From positions 55,679,871 to 55,743,870 of the forward strand of contig NC_031774.1 of assembly GCF_001522545.3 (NCBI RefSeq): DNA of 64,000 nucleotides, in the 5' to 3' direction. Shown here in pieces: positions 1 to 13,782 of the stretch; the stretch's first letter is position 1; every line of letters begins with the position of its first letter. This DNA is from Parus major. Lineage: Eukaryota > Chordata > Aves > Passeriformes > Paridae. The notes beneath the pieces were generated by a model that was not told the DNA's origin, did not search any database, and saw only the letters and a list, made by a program, of their open reading frames with translations. A program made the position numbers and the translations under genes.

Positions 1-2959
1 AGTTCTGTCAGCTCATAGGGAAAGGACTGCTGCAATCACCGGAGTTTGATTCTTCTTATTCCAGTTTTATGTAACTTTTTTTTCCTCCTGAGCTTCTATT
101 GTCACTCTTCTCTAAATAGAAGACATTACACCTATTGCAGATTCTTCTTGTCCTTTTGTCATTTAAATGTAAAGCCCATAAATTTAGAACCTGTTAAAAA
201 ATTATTTTTAGTTAGGAAAAGAAAGTGCTGGGTAATGTTCTTTTCTCTGACCAACTGCTGGATACAAAGAGCTGGTGAGCAGCCCCCAGAGCCTCCAGTT
301 CATCAGTGACAGTACAGTATTAAGTCATCTTTTAGATCCATGCAGAGGACAAAGGCACTGCTTCTCTGTGGACAGGTGTGCTGCCCCTGTCATGATTTTA
401 ACAAAGAGCAGTTTTAATGATTCAGTTCCTATTTGAAATAAAGTAGGTGAAACATAGCGAGAAATAGACTTGCTTCTGAAAGACTGTGCTGTGTATTTTT
501 AGAAGTTGGTACTGAGAAGTTCTATTTTTTATTTTTCTCTGAAGGAAAGTGAAAAATATCATGTGGGGATCAGTCATGGTAAATGTGTTCAGTAGCCTTT
601 CCCAGATGTCCTCTCAGCCTGTGTGAGGATCATGAGATCAAAAAGAGAAGAGTTTTCTTCTTCCAGTAATTAAGAAAAACCAAGATACTAGATGAACAAT
701 TGCTTTCAAATTGCTCATAGAAGTTTAGAGCTGGACTGTGCCACGATGGTAACTGGCTTGAACATCCTCATGAGTTTATCTTTTTACACAAAGATATCCA
801 ATGTGGCCCTTATGAGTCTGAACACCCTGAATGCAAATACCATGGGAGCACTGCAGAAATCCCTTCCTAGGGAACAAACTGGGAGATTATTAAAGCCAGT
901 TAAAATCTTTGAGGGAGAATATTATTTCAATAAAAGAAGCGAATTTGTCAGAAAGGGAGGCATTTAACTGATCTTGCCAAAATATCTTTTAAAAGCTTGT
1001 TAGCACTCTGCGTCCCCTCCATTCCATTATGGGCTGATAAATTCCATATGGGACAAATTGACCCATTAATTTTGTCATTAAGCATCCTTAGCTTTGAGGG
1101 TTTTTTTTTTTTTTGTCTCATGTTACCTAGTGGAATATAAAATAGTGCAAAACTGATTTAATTTTAATTCCTATCACCATAACCCACTCCCACCTGCCCA
1201 CAGTTTTTAAATCTAAAAATTATTCTTTCTTTCACATTTGGACTCAAAATCAAAGCTTCCTGGAATATGGCCATTCCTGAGCCATATCAATAGCTACATA
1301 TTTTTGGGGGAGATGGCAAAGGCAAATAAAAAAATATATATGGTACCTGTTAATTAGGAGACCATGAGGGGATGTGCTTTGCCACATGTGCTTCACACTG
1401 ACTCTTGGTGACATTAATTTCTTTTACTTGTCAAATGATGGAGCAATTAATAACTCTGTGTCTGCTTTTGGCAGGAGATTAGTGGGGTAGGCACAGGTTT
1501 GCTTAAATTATCTGTGGGCCCTGTGCAGGGTCAAAAGGATCATTTCTCACCCTCCACACAGTCCCTCTAAGTCTATGTTCTTTGAAATACTTGCTGTTGG
1601 CTGTCTGCTTGTAGGGGAGGAACCTGGAAATGGACTGTAAATTCATTTTGTGTAAATGAGACGGGAGATGGGAGGGCTCTTAGTAATTATAATCCATAAA
1701 TTGTAGCTTTTGAGAATTTTAATTTGCTGTTACTTTGGTTGCAGCGCTCGGAAATGTCTTTCACAAATGAGAATAAATATATTAGCTGAATAAATCAGTT
1801 CTTGAATCTGTTGTGAATCTGCCCCAAATAGTAATTTAAAAAAATGAAATTTCATAATAGCCTTATGCCTCTGAAGTGTGAAAGGGAGACAACATCAAGG
1901 ACTTCAGATACAGTGTTGTTATTTGACTTCTTCCTTAAGTTTTCATTAGCTTTTTATCCTAGCCTTGCGAATGAATCCTCATCAACAACAATAAAAGCAG
2001 GTTTTGCTCAGCAAGTTTCTTAATAATTTATAAATGAAAATAAATGGATTTTTTTCTAACCATGAAAAGCTTGGCTATTCCCAGTCTGTATAATTTCTGC
2101 AGTATTGAGTGCATAGTTTTGAAGAGCAGAACCACAGCTCTAGTGGTGTGTGGAAGTAAAAATAATGAATATAGTTAATATTCTGTTTTGCTAGAAACAT
2201 TCACAAGGACAAATACCCTATGTCCATGCTGGGCATTTCAGACTGCCTTAGATACAAACTGTGGTCCTTTAAACCACTCATAATTGCCCAGAGGGTTGCA
2301 ATGTCAGCAGTGTGATCACTGTCCAAAGCCAGGCCAAAAAGGAATGTAGAGCACTGTGGATGCTGCTTGGTGTGTAATTAACATGCTTTGGCTTCACTTC
2401 ATGTTTTCAAATCAATGTCCTGGTTGGAAAGGTCTGGGTCACAGGAGGTTGTGAGATAATTTGGATTAAAGTTTGGAGTGATACAGGGGCCAGGAAGGAG
2501 GGGTAGGGGTTGCCAAAATTTAGGAGAATTGGTACCAAGGACCACTCTCCTGAGGAGGATGTCAAATTAATCTGGAGCTCCTCACTGTGCCCTTGCTCTT
2601 TGCAGGAACTGCTCTCAGAGTGGCCCCTTTTCTGCAGCTGTAAAGCTCCTCAAGAGCTGCAGAGCCCTGAAAAGCACCTGAGCCATTCATGTCTGCTCTG
2701 AAATGCCTCAAATCACATTGCTGGAATTACAGGAAGGTTGCCTGAAACTTTAGGCTCCATCTTCTTGGGCATCTGTGTGCTGTTTGTTCCTCCATGTCTT
2801 TTAGTGATGTGAATGGTGGAGGGGCTTTCCAGAAGCACTCAGCTGTCACCCAGCTTGTCCCCCAAACCATATCCTCACAAGCTGCCTCGTGCTGACGGTG
2901 CTGTGCCCGTGCCACCTCACTGCTGCCTTCCTCTGGGTGCCCTTGGCTTGTCACACAGA

Positions 2960-3550
2960 GCAGGGATCCTGGCTCGTGCCAGCAGCAGCGTGGCCAGCAG
3001 GAGCAGGGCAGTGGTAGCCCCCTGTGCTGGCCACTGGCGAGGCCACACCTCAAATCCTGTGCCCAGTTTTGGGCCCCTCGAGACAGGATGGGCATGGAAG
3101 GGGTGGAGTGTGTGCAGAGGAGGGAACAGAGCTGGGGAATGGTCTGGAACACAAGTTTTATGAGAAACAACTGAGGCAGCTGGGGGTATCTAGCCTGGAG
3201 AAAAAGAGGCTCAAGGGAAGATCTCATCACTCTACAGTTCCAGGAGGATGCAGCCAGGTGGGGGTTGGGCTCTGCTCCTGGGTAAAAAGTGATGGGAGAA
3301 AAGGAAATAGCATCAAGTTGCTCCAGAAGAGGTTTAGATTGGGTATTAGGCACAATTTCTTCATGGAAGGGATTGTCAAGCACTGGCACAGGCTGCCCAG
3401 GACAGTGACGGAGTCTCCATCCCTGGTAGGATTTGAAATACCTGTGAACGTGGCACTTGGGGACATGGTTTGGTGGTGGCCTTGGCAGTGTTGGGTGAAG
3501 AGTTGCACTTGCTGATCTTAAAGGTCTTCTCCAACCTAAACAATTCTGTG
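2960..3550 (+). mobile_element. CR1 LINE, 3'-terminal fragment
   Basis: This is a 5'-truncated copy of the avian CR1 non-LTR retrotransposon in sense orientation. Recognisable landmarks in order are GCCAGCAGCAGCGTGGCCAG, the 'gaggccacacctc' block, 'cagttttgggcccctc', 'agcctggagaaaaagaggctcaa', 'aggctgcccaggacagtgacggagtc' and the terminal 'gatcttaaaggtcttctccaacc' followed by ATTCTGTG at 3543-3550. The copy is diverged and has indels. Open frames across it on both strands are not intact reverse transcriptase; the piece is mostly the end of ORF2 and the 3' UTR. The exact 5' edge is uncertain by tens of bases. Confidence 0.9.
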
Positions 3551-4596
3551 GTTGTTTAAAGCTGTGCAGTCTTGGTCAGTATCAGCAGAAGGCGGCTTTA
3601 CAAAAAGCCACCCCAATTTTAGCCCTATTATTCCAGGGAAATCTGCCTGCCAGGATTAGCTCGTTAATTATTTTTTATGGATGTTTGCAAAGGTAGGGAG
3701 CTGCTGAAGGCAAGATGTTCTGCATAAATTCTTCAGGAAGATCCAGGAATGGAGAAATATGGATTAATTTCTTGCAGTGTCATGGCAACAGCCTCTACCC
3801 AGAGGAGGCATCCTATCAATTAGGTTAAATAATTACGAGCAACATTGAGTAAAATGAAGAATAACAGTTTAGAGTCATGTCAGGTGGGAGGCAGCTAAGC
3901 TACTAAACAAAATAAAAAACCCAAACTCTATCACTTCTGGAAGAATTCAGCAGAGGTTGAAGGGAGATGAGAGGAGGAAGAAATGGAGTTAATGAGATAC
4001 TGAAAAAAAACTTGTGGTGGAAACTTACTAAAATAAAGTTAAAAGTATTTGGGAAAATCCTTACTTCTGTTGAAAATTTATTCTTACTGTAAATTACGTA
4101 TTTTGAGAAAAAATAATTGATATACACAAGGGTTTTTTTTTTTATATCTGAATTAATATGTCCCTGTTTTCAAGAGAAATGAAAAGTCTTCTCTTGCTCA
4201 TTCTTTTACTCTGCTTTTCAGATTTTTTTTCATACTACAATGAAACGATAAAAATCCTTCCCTTGGTTTTCTGCTGGAAAGGTTTTAAAAATGGGAGGAA
4301 ACCTTATTTTATTTTTTTAAAAACTTCATTTGGATGGTGGAAAAGTAGAACATATTAAAAATAAGACACTAGACTTCTACTTTCACTTTAGAAGGTATTC
4401 TACAGTTACAAATTCAGACTAAGACTCAGGTTAAAGTGTTGCCTTTTTATTTTTCCTAAAGTTTATCGTATTTCACAGAATAAGAGCAGTGAAATAACGA
4501 AGTGGGGAATTTTTTAAAACCATGAGTGCACGTCTCAATTTTATAAAATATTTCATTCTGAATTTCCTAATAAAAAATAGAACAGGGACAATTGAC

Positions 4597-4644
4597 ATAA
4601 ATGATTAAGTGTGGAACTTAATCATAAATGTTTAAGTATGGAAC
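4597..4644. repeat. Imperfect tandem duplication, 27-bp period
   Basis: A 21-bp segment (4597-4617) recurs at 4624-4644 with two mismatches, separated by the six bases TTAATC. It lies in AT-rich intronic DNA and looks like a local slippage or duplication event. No function is suggested by the sequence. Confidence 0.75.
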
Positions 4645-6121
4645 AAAATTGAATAATTTACCTTTCTTTGTGAAATATATGTATTAATGAGAAATGTGAA
4701 GTGACTGTGAAATAGTGATGATGATTATTATTATTCCTAATTCTAACTATGAATAGGCATGAAGAAAATTAAAATTGTGTCCCAAAGGCCTTTTCTCCTG
4801 CCTTTGGGAAATTTCTCATCCAGCTTCTCCAAGGAAAATGCACTCATATGTGTTTATTGCCACCCCTAAAACTCACTAACATCAGCAGCTACATTTTATT
4901 GACCTCAGTGAATTATAGACCACAACCTCTGGGAAAAATGACTTCAGATTAATATCATTAAGAACTAAAGCAGGTTAGCTTGCCAATTTGGTTCAAAGTG
5001 TTTTTATGTAGGTTAGTTAAACGTGTTTTAATGCTATGCTTACTAATATGTACTTGCAGGAATAAGCACTTGCATAAAATGAGAAATACGTGAAAGATTG
5101 TTTCTCCCAGACCATCAGTAGAGGAGATGAAGAGACTCTGCTCTGTAGTTAATAAATCTGAATGCCTGAAAAGATTAAAGGAAATATTTGCAATTTGATC
5201 AAACAACTGTGGGGAATAAGATGAACTCCTTTGGGATTGGGTTTGTGAAACTGAATAAAAAATGTAAAGAAAAGAGCTTTGCAAAGTCAACTGCAATTAA
5301 TAGTTCAGTATAAAATTAATGTTCCATACTGCAGAGGCTTGGGGAGAAGCAGGCTGGAAGGCCTGAAGAGATGTGCTAATAGATGGGTTTTTGAATATCA
5401 TTTTCCTGGGGTTTGAAGACTCCATCCTGCAGCGCTTGCAGCAGTTTCCTCCTCACTGAAGTAGTTGGTGGTGGGACAATTCCACCTGAGGGATACTTGC
5501 AGGTATTTAGTAGCACGCAAAAAACGTGAATATACCGTCAAACTCCCCATTCCATGTGCAGTGCTTATTCTGTGTGTGATTTCAGATGTCATTGTCCCTA
5601 AAAAATGACATTATTGGCACACATGACCTTGCAACAGCTGAGAAACAACTGAGGATGGCAAAATAAGTGGGGGGAGAGACCCTGCAGACATTCCCTCAGC
5701 TCTTAACATGTGAACAAATATGTCAAAGGCATCAAGGCCACTTAAATGATCATGGCTGGTCTCACTGGTGAGTGAATAAAGACAGCAAGATGTTCAGTGT
5801 TAATGGCACACAGGGGCTGCCAGACTGGAGGGCTGAACATGTCTTTTAGAAATTCATGCTTTCTCCTGCTGCTAAAGAGTTAATGTTTGAGAGATGTCCC
5901 ATCCCATAACTGTTATAACTCTTGGGTCAGATCTTGGTATTTTTGTTCTGTCAAATCTCTCGTTTATTTTCACTGGACTTTCAGAGTTGGCTTAGTCACT
6001 CTTGGGTAACATCCAGGAACAGCTTTGCCCTGCTCTGGGAAATAGTCAGTCCTGCTCGTAGTAGAAAGATGATAAAATCTTTCCAGTTATTGTGACCTAA
6101 ACTGTGATTCTGGCATAACCT

Positions 6122-6138
6122 AAAAAAAAAAAAAAAAA
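6122..6138. repeat. Poly(A) tract, 17 bases
   Basis: An uninterrupted run of 17 adenines followed by AT-rich sequence. I could not recognise a retroelement body upstream, so it is recorded as a simple homopolymer and not as a retroposed tail. Confidence 0.8.
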
Positions 6139-9100
6139 TTAAAGCAATTAAATTTTTCACAGACTTTTATTGTCAACTTGTATCTAAATGCAGCTTGGGA
6201 GACAAACTTAGCTTAGGAGAGGCATAGGAGAAAGCTCCCTTGTGCTGCAGGTCTGCTGAATCCTGAAATTAGGGTTTCTGGTTTTGATGCAGCATTCCCA
6301 CCACAAGTGGTTGTGAAAAGGACTGATGAAATTCAGTGTCAGTGCATACAAATGAATAGGTAGCTATATCCACACAGAAATGTTTTCTAAATTATCAGTT
6401 ACCACTGAGGAATGGCACCTGACTTACTGCTGAGAGCGAGCTCCTTGGAAATATCGGTGCAGTATTCAGTACCAGTCAACAAAAGGCAAATAGGATTCCT
6501 GGGCAGGCAATTGAAATTAATGTTGTTGCACCACACTGCACTGCTCTGCAGCAAGATGCTGTAAGATTAAAAAGGGTGTCTAAAAGGTGACAGGAATGAG
6601 GCATGGGATGACGACTGGAAAAACACAGTGGGCGATGGCTTAAAAAAACAAGAGTGGTGCGAAGGAGGTGGAGAGGAGCAATTACTCACTTTCTAGAAAG
6701 GGTGGCTGAGGGTGGTCAGTGTAAAGGCTGGGGCAGCCAGGCTTGCAGAATAGCACAAAAAAATAATGTTTTGCTGAGGAAAAATCCCCAAAATGGATTT
6801 GTGGAGCGGTATTAGATATTCTGGGTGGAGATGGTCGGTGGCTAATGCATGATGTGGGTACAATCCCTGGGCTCTCTGGGTCTGTAGAAATCTGAAGGGA
6901 ATGGCCCAGGGCAGGGATGCACTCTGCATCCCCTTTCTTGAGCCCTTCTCATAAATGTCTTGAAGAGGCTGCAGTCAGGGGATGAATTTTGGCTGGGTGA
7001 GCAATTATTGTGCACATTTATCACTGTACACATCTCTGTGTTCCCATCCCAGGCACTGTCTGTAGCTTTACAGCAAGAACTCCATGGTTCCACAGAGCAA
7101 CTTCACTGCAGCATCCAAGAGCAGAATAAGTGCATTTTAGCAAAATTGGGCACTTAAAAATGCCATGAAACAGTCACCAAAATAGTTGAAGGAAAGTGAT
7201 AAAATGCACTCAATTATTCTCCTCAGATACTCTCCAGACATCAGTGTAATTTCATTGACTTTGGTGAAATTAGTGTTAATGTAGGAATGGAAATGCAGCA
7301 AATCTAATTCCAGCATCTACTTCCTGGAATAGTGAGCAAGAGAACAGAGAGGTAATCAGGTAGAAACAAGTGCTGATCAGAAGGAGCTGGACAGGGAGGA
7401 GAAGACTCCAGGAGCTGCTGCCAGGAAATAAAGATACTTTTCCAGTCTCACGTAGTCATGGAGAGTTCAACAATACATGCACTGAGGCCAAAATGAAAAA
7501 CCAGGCTTTATTTTTTTGGTCTTAGTTTGAGGGTGTATGCAATCTTTCATTGTTCTTTTGAATATTCTCAAACTCCTTCTGCCAGGACAACATTGATGGC
7601 TAGCAATGTTTCCAGGAATGTTTTATATTTTTTGTTATTATGGAGAAGGGGATGGTGCAGAGCTGTGGGAGTGGTGGAGAGAAGTGGAGATAATGTGAAT
7701 GGTGCAGTATTTGCACAGCTTGGTTCACCTGGAAACAGATCTTTTTATAGCCTTTGGGGTGCTGATGTCCAGTTCTGCATATAAAGTCATGAATAAATAA
7801 ATAAAAATGTAGACATATATTACCATCTGGCTTTGTGATCCTCTGGTGAACAATGCAAAAACATTTTTAGGGTGTTGCTTGCCATTTTGCCCTTCACAAG
7901 GGTGGTTTGTGTCACTTTGCAAAGATGAACACAATGTTAGTAGGACCATAGGTGTTCTCCGAAGTGACATAAAAGCCACCCAAATATGCTGGAATTCAAA
8001 TCAGCATTGTGTAGGGAACAAAACCCTTTCCTAAGCACATTCACCTTCCCCAAGGACCCTTCCCCTGGTAAGAAGTGGTTTTGTGGCAGCTCTGGGTGAC
8101 TGCCAAACCACAGACCTGTGAGGAACGTGGTCCCACCAACATCTCAGGCAAGGGGTGGGCGCGCTTTGAGCACACCAAGGGTTAATTGATAATGCTGAGT
8201 GCCAAACTGAGAGGCCAGCTTCTTTCCTCCTCCCAGAAGGATGCAGCACAGAGCAGGACACGTGATTTCATGGAGTATAAAAGTGGGGAACGTGCTTGTT
8301 TTCACAGTCAGGTTTCACTTGGCTATTGACTGTTTTACAAGACAGCCACAGAGGAAGCTCTGAAGAAGCTGTCAGGCTCGGTGACAGCTCAGCATCTGCC
8401 ACAGCTAAATCAATATTGCCATGAAGGACAGCTTCCCAAAGTGAATAATCAAAGCAGAGTAAAGCTAATTCACCTTGAAAGTCTGAAAATGTTGGTGTGA
8501 AATTTTTTAGACAAAACCAGCATTATTCCAGCAAAAGAGGAGAGGTGCCGAGGTCCAGCCCTGAGCTCTGCCCAAGCATGGGAGCGGGGGCAGGCTTCAC
8601 ACCAGTCATGTGCACAAATGTACTGATAAAATGGAAATCTGGTGCTAAGAAATGGGGCAAAAAGGAGTTTGGATTGGCCCTTATTGCTAGCAGTGTGCCA
8701 GGAACTCCTGGCTTGGCTTTGTGGAAAATATTCCATTGCGATAGAAACTGAGGGTATGTGTGAAGATAATGAATGTTCCACTTTTTCTTAGGCTGTTAAA
8801 ACTAATTTTTTACATCAAAATTCTAAATCTAATATTTAGAATCAAAAAACTGGTGGAAAAAAATGTTTTGCTGTGAATTATTTTAGTTTTATAAAACCTG
8901 GAGGTGAATTGTTTCAACTTTTTGTCAAACTTTTTTTTTCCCCACTGGTTTTAATGCAAACATGTCAGGGAAGAGAAGTTTAATCAGAGCTAATCTGTCA
9001 GCATCAGATGGAAAATTTTGAATACAAAAATTTGCTAAATTCTGTCTAGAAGTGCTGAATTTGCTGGATGGAGAATTAGAGGGAAAGTGCTTCTGTAGAT

Positions 9101-9646
9101 GACTTAGATGAGTAAGAAATTTTATTGTTGAATTCAGTGAAGCAGTTTTGTGGTCATTTTATGAAGAAGAATTACTCTGCAAATAATAGGGTGGAAACAT
9201 CATCTCCAAATTTGAGGCTTTTAATACTAAGGGTTAAGTACTTTACTTTGTTCCTAAAAATACCCTATAATTACTCACAAAAATCCATCTTCACACAGAG
9301 TTCAGGCTGAGTTCCACTGAATAGAAGCAGTTTTGCTTCACCTGTTCTCTGTCTCATTAATATTTTCAGACAGATATTGTATACTCACTGTTATGGTAAC
9401 AGGTGTGTTTACCACATCTCTCAGGGCTGTACATGGCCTGTATTTTATAGCTGGAATAATTCCTTTAATTGCCTCAAATCCATTCTGGTTATTTGTGCTG
9501 CAATAAAACCGAATATTTAATTAAATGAATAAGCAAAATTGGATTTGAAAGAACTGGAAAGAACGAGCAAATTAGAAGACTCAAAGGAAAATTTGCAGCT
9601 GCAGAAATTCTGAGCCCATTGCTATTGTAGGTTCACCTTTACACTG

Positions 9647-9705
9647 TGTATCTGTATGTACACACACATATATATGTATATATTTATATATATGCATGTA
9701 TATTT
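9647..9705. repeat. AT/TG-rich microsatellite
   Basis: Interrupted TA, TG and CA dinucleotide runs (ACACACACATATATATG and similar) make up this low-complexity stretch. Open frames across it translate to tyrosine, isoleucine and histidine repeats and are not genes. Confidence 0.8.
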
Positions 9706-9974
9706 GAGTATCTAAACCACACCAGCATATACATTTATACTGCACAAACTTCTGCACTGCCATGCACATAAAAAAAAAGAACCTAGGAGCAGAGAGCATC
9801 TTTTCATACAGTGCAGTACTTTGAAGGTGTGTTTACAAATTTTCCATTATATTTTAACAAGACAGGCAATTTAGGTGGTGTTTCTCAGTGTGTGAGTGAT
9901 GTTCTGGCATCCTGCCTCCAGCAACATTGCTATCCTGAGTTCATCTTAATGTGACAAGAACTGGGTGTCCCACT

Positions 9975-10060
9975 AAAAAAAAAAAAAAAAGTTCCTTTAA
10001 AAGTATTAAAGGGGGGAAAGAAAAAAAAAATATCAACAAGAGAAAAAAGCCTCGAGGCTC
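9975..10060. repeat. A-rich low-complexity tract
   Basis: Sixteen adenines at 9975-9990 are followed by a further A/G-rich stretch with another run of adenines around 10020. No repeat family was recognised on either side. Confidence 0.7.
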
Positions 10061-13000
10061 AAATCCATCACAGAGCTGTAAAGTCGTTTCACACAGGGAT
10101 ACTGACAGCTGCCAACTTTGCTCAGGGAACTTCTCGTTTTTGAGATGATCCCTTTGGTTCCTGTGCTGCAGTGCAGCAGTGCTGGAGACTCTTTGTGTCC
10201 TGTGCTTGTTATTGGTGACAGTTCTGACACAGTGAGGAAGGCACAGGATGGTTTTGATCCCTGGGTCTTAGTTCTGGACAGTAGCAAGAGTAAGGACAAC
10301 GCTCTGGGAATGTTTCTTTGATGGAGAAAGGAAAGAGAAAGATTTATGTGATAGGTGGATGATTGTCTGACAGACACAATTCAGTTTTTTCCAAAACTCT
10401 GGAGAGATTTGCATGGAAATGAGGCAACGCTGGAGATAATATTCAAAATGGAGAAAATGATAAATAAGGATGGAGCAAAGTGTGCTAGAGGCATGGAAGT
10501 TGCTGGAATTCATGATGAACATAATTCTCATGAACTTTGGTTAACTTCTGCTTCTCTACTTTCCTTCTGCACCCACTGTAATTCCTTTAGGGAAGTGATT
10601 GTGTTTTAATTAACATAACCTTTACTCAGGACTTTGTGCAGGGTGTGAAATGCTAGATGTGCCATTTGGCAAGGAGGTAAGGGGGTTCTGAAGAAACAGG
10701 AATGATGAGGCATTATTGTAAGAAATGGTTTCACTCATTTCACTGGTTAATTCTTATCTGTGTTTGTGTCATACTGTTCTGATAAATGGAAAGTTAAATA
10801 TTCCTGCCCCAACTGTCACCATCAAAAGCTGTGACACATTAAACCCAACTTCCACTGCATATGAAATGTGTAAAAAAGCCCTAATCAGCCTCTTACTTCA
10901 GAGCTCTTCGAGAGAAAGATTCTAGAATTAAGACCTTTTCACTGCAAAATAAGGATTTTTCCATCAAAGTGATGCTTTTACCATTCAGTTAGCACAGGGT
11001 GCTGCTGTTTGCCCTGCTGCCTGTTGTGGTGTAATTGCCACCATTTTTCAGGCTGTGCCTTCCTGTGTGTGGCTTAAAACCCGTGACTAATGTGATGAGG
11101 AGGAAGCAGACCCTGGCAGTCCCAAGACCTGAAAAGCTTTCCAAAGGAAAGAAATGCAGGAAATTCAATCCAAACACCAACAGGAACCCCCTGAGCCTGT
11201 GCAGGGCTCCCTTTCTGATGGCTGGCACTGTTTCTCAGGTGAAGGAACAAAAGTAACTGAGGTGACTGTGGAAGGGGACGTTGAGCAGGGAATGTGCATG
11301 CAAACTGATTTGGAGCTGCTCAGCATCAGACTTGGGAGCCCTTGGCTCTTCATCCTCAGGGGGTTGAAATGAGGAATTTTGTTGTCTGTGCTGCTGAATA
11401 ACCTTAGCCAGCTCCTGCTCTTGTCCATCTCTGCCACAGGACTGGAAGCCAAACCCACTGACAGCTGTGGACACTGGTAGCTTTAATTTAAGACTGTTTT
11501 GCAATACCATTTCAGCCAGTCTTGCCTTGCAGCTCTCTGCAAAAGTGTAGGTAGTCAGGTCATGACATCTGCACCATGGTGAGACATTGGAGCTTTAAAG
11601 TAAGTATTTTCCATTAGCTGACTGGGCTCATGGGAAAAAAAACCAAAACTCCTGGGTTCACCATTTAAAAATTAGTGACCGACCATACAAGTGCAGTTGA
11701 AAGCCTTCATTTTAATAAGGATTTATGCATAAGGAATGCCAAAAGCCCAACTGCCTCCAAAGCAGCTGTCCCTCTCTTCTGTGCAGTGTCCCCTGCAAGA
11801 CAAAGAACTCTGAGTGTGAGTTCCTACAGCGTATTTGATGTTTATTTGATGATAATCATCCAATTTACATAATCATTTAGTTCTTGTCAAGCAAAATATC
11901 AATGTTAACAGGAACTTGACAGGCCTGTCTTTATTATCACTAGCCTCTTAATTTAGGATTTTAGGAAGCTGCTGGGCCAGGAAAGCAGGGGTGGATGTCA
12001 GGGAGGAGCTGTGCACCTCCTGTGACCGCAGAGTGGGATGCAGGAATGCCACCACCACCCTGCAGGGACAGTGCAGGACACACCTGGCAGTGCAAGGCCA
12101 GGCTGGAGGTGAAATCTGACTGGAACCTGGAATCATGGTGGGCTTTTGACCAGATACAACTGTGTACAACTCCTCTCTGATTTCAGCAGTCAGATGGTTT
12201 TGGTGAGGAGTTCAGAGCTGAATTTCATTGCTGAATCCAGACCTTTGCCCATTGGCTTCTCCTCTGCAAATTGGGTGTGACAATGCACTGTTGGGGCTTA
12301 TAGAAGGATAAATACATTGGATGATGTGTCATGGGATGATAGAGTGATCTGGCTGCAGGACTAATTGAAGGAAAATTGGGTTTTTTTAATGCTTTGGATG
12401 ATTTTGGAAGAGGAATGTAAAAGTTAGTGTGTTCTGGTGTTGGCATCTCCCTGTAAATGGGGGAAAACAGTGGTGGAACATGGATGTAAAACATTGCTGG
12501 GATGGGGGAAAAGTATTTTAACAGCAAAATACTTAGTGGGGCCAAGGTTTCAGAATTAAGGGTGGCCTTTTGAAGAGCTGTAAAACCACAGGGCTGTGTT
12601 GGTGCTTTCACTGGCACAGCTGGCAGACAGGAGTGTGCCTGAGGGGGAGAGGTGGGAGGCTGGGGCTGGCATCAAAGAAGTGCTATAAAACAGTGATGGG
12701 GGAGGGGGCTTAGGAGGAATATTTTCTCCCAAGTAGTAACTTGGTTGAAATGTGTTGGTGGATTTGAGGAAAGCTATTTCTGTTAAGAAAGTGGCAGCTT
12801 TTTGCTGCTGCAGCATCTCAGTGAGGCTGTTTGATGTAGGAGATGGCCACTGCCTGGTGTTGCACCAAACAGTGCCTGCAAATGTTTTGCAGTCTGAGCA
12901 GATGTATTAAGGTGAGGTGGAAAGAAATAACAGAAAACTGCTCAGCTTCTAAAATCGTAAATCAGATATTTGGGTTTCTCTCTGTTTATATTCAGTAAAT

Positions 13001-13106
13001 TGTAGTGGTTTGACTCTGTCTGGGTGCCAGACACCCACCTTGGTGTCTGCAGAGCTGTTCCTGTCACCCTTCTCTTCTCTGGCTGCAGTTACATCTGAAC
13101 AATGCC

Positions 13107-13120
13107 TTTTTTTTTTTTTT
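13107..13120. repeat. Poly(T) tract, 14 bases
   Basis: A run of 14 thymines in otherwise unique intronic sequence. It could be the reverse complement of an old A-tail, but no retroelement body was recognised next to it. Confidence 0.7.
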
Positions 13121-13488
13121 CCTTACTATTCTTAAATATGATATCACAGAGGTGTTACCATCATTTCTAATTGGCCCAGCCTTGGCCAGTGGCACATCTG
13201 TCCTGGAGCTTCCTGGCATTGGCTCTGCTGGACGTGGAGGAAGCTTCCAGCAGCTTCTGACAGAAACCACCCCTGTGTACACAGAAGCCATTCTCTCATT
13301 ACCAAAATTAGGCCATGCAAACCCAATACAGAAATGTATATTGGAGGTTTTATCGAATCTCTCCTGAATGATAGGACTTTATTAATATTTATCTAAAAAT
13401 CCATTTTAAGAAATCAGTTGAAGAAGAAGAAGTCACAGCTGGCCTCAACATGCTGAAATGAAAATCTGTATTTTTCCAGGATCACAAC

Positions 13489-13782
13489 CTCATAGAATTG
13501 TTTAAGTTGGAAAATACCTCTATGGTCATTGAGTCCAACCATGAACCCATCAATGCCCTGCCCACCACTAAACCCCATCCCCAGGTGCCACATCTGCACA
13601 TCTTTTAAATCCCTTCAGGGATGGTGACTCCACCCCTGCCCTGGGCAGCCTGTTCCACTGCTGGACACTCCTTCAGTGAAGAAACTTTTCCTAATTTCCA
13701 ATCTAACCCTCCCTTGGCACAACTTGAGGCCATTTCCACTTGTCCTGTCACTTGATATTTGGGAGAAGAGGCTGGTACTCCC
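13489..13782 (-). mobile_element. CR1 LINE, 3'-terminal fragment (antisense to KCNH5)
   Basis: Read on the + strand this is the reverse complement of a CR1 3' end. It has a CATAGAATTG start, a 'ttgagtccaacc' block, 'gccctgcccaccactaaacc', 'gggatggtgactccaccc', 'ctgggcagcctgttcc', and then 'cacttgtcctgtcac' and 'gggagaagaggctgg'. The order and wording of these blocks match the conserved CR1 terminal segment. The copy is moderately diverged, and the end near 13782 is approximate. Confidence 0.9.

Noticed and set aside
2727..3389. 220-codon - strand frame
   Set aside because: It mostly overlaps a sense CR1 fragment in antisense, and no domain is visible.
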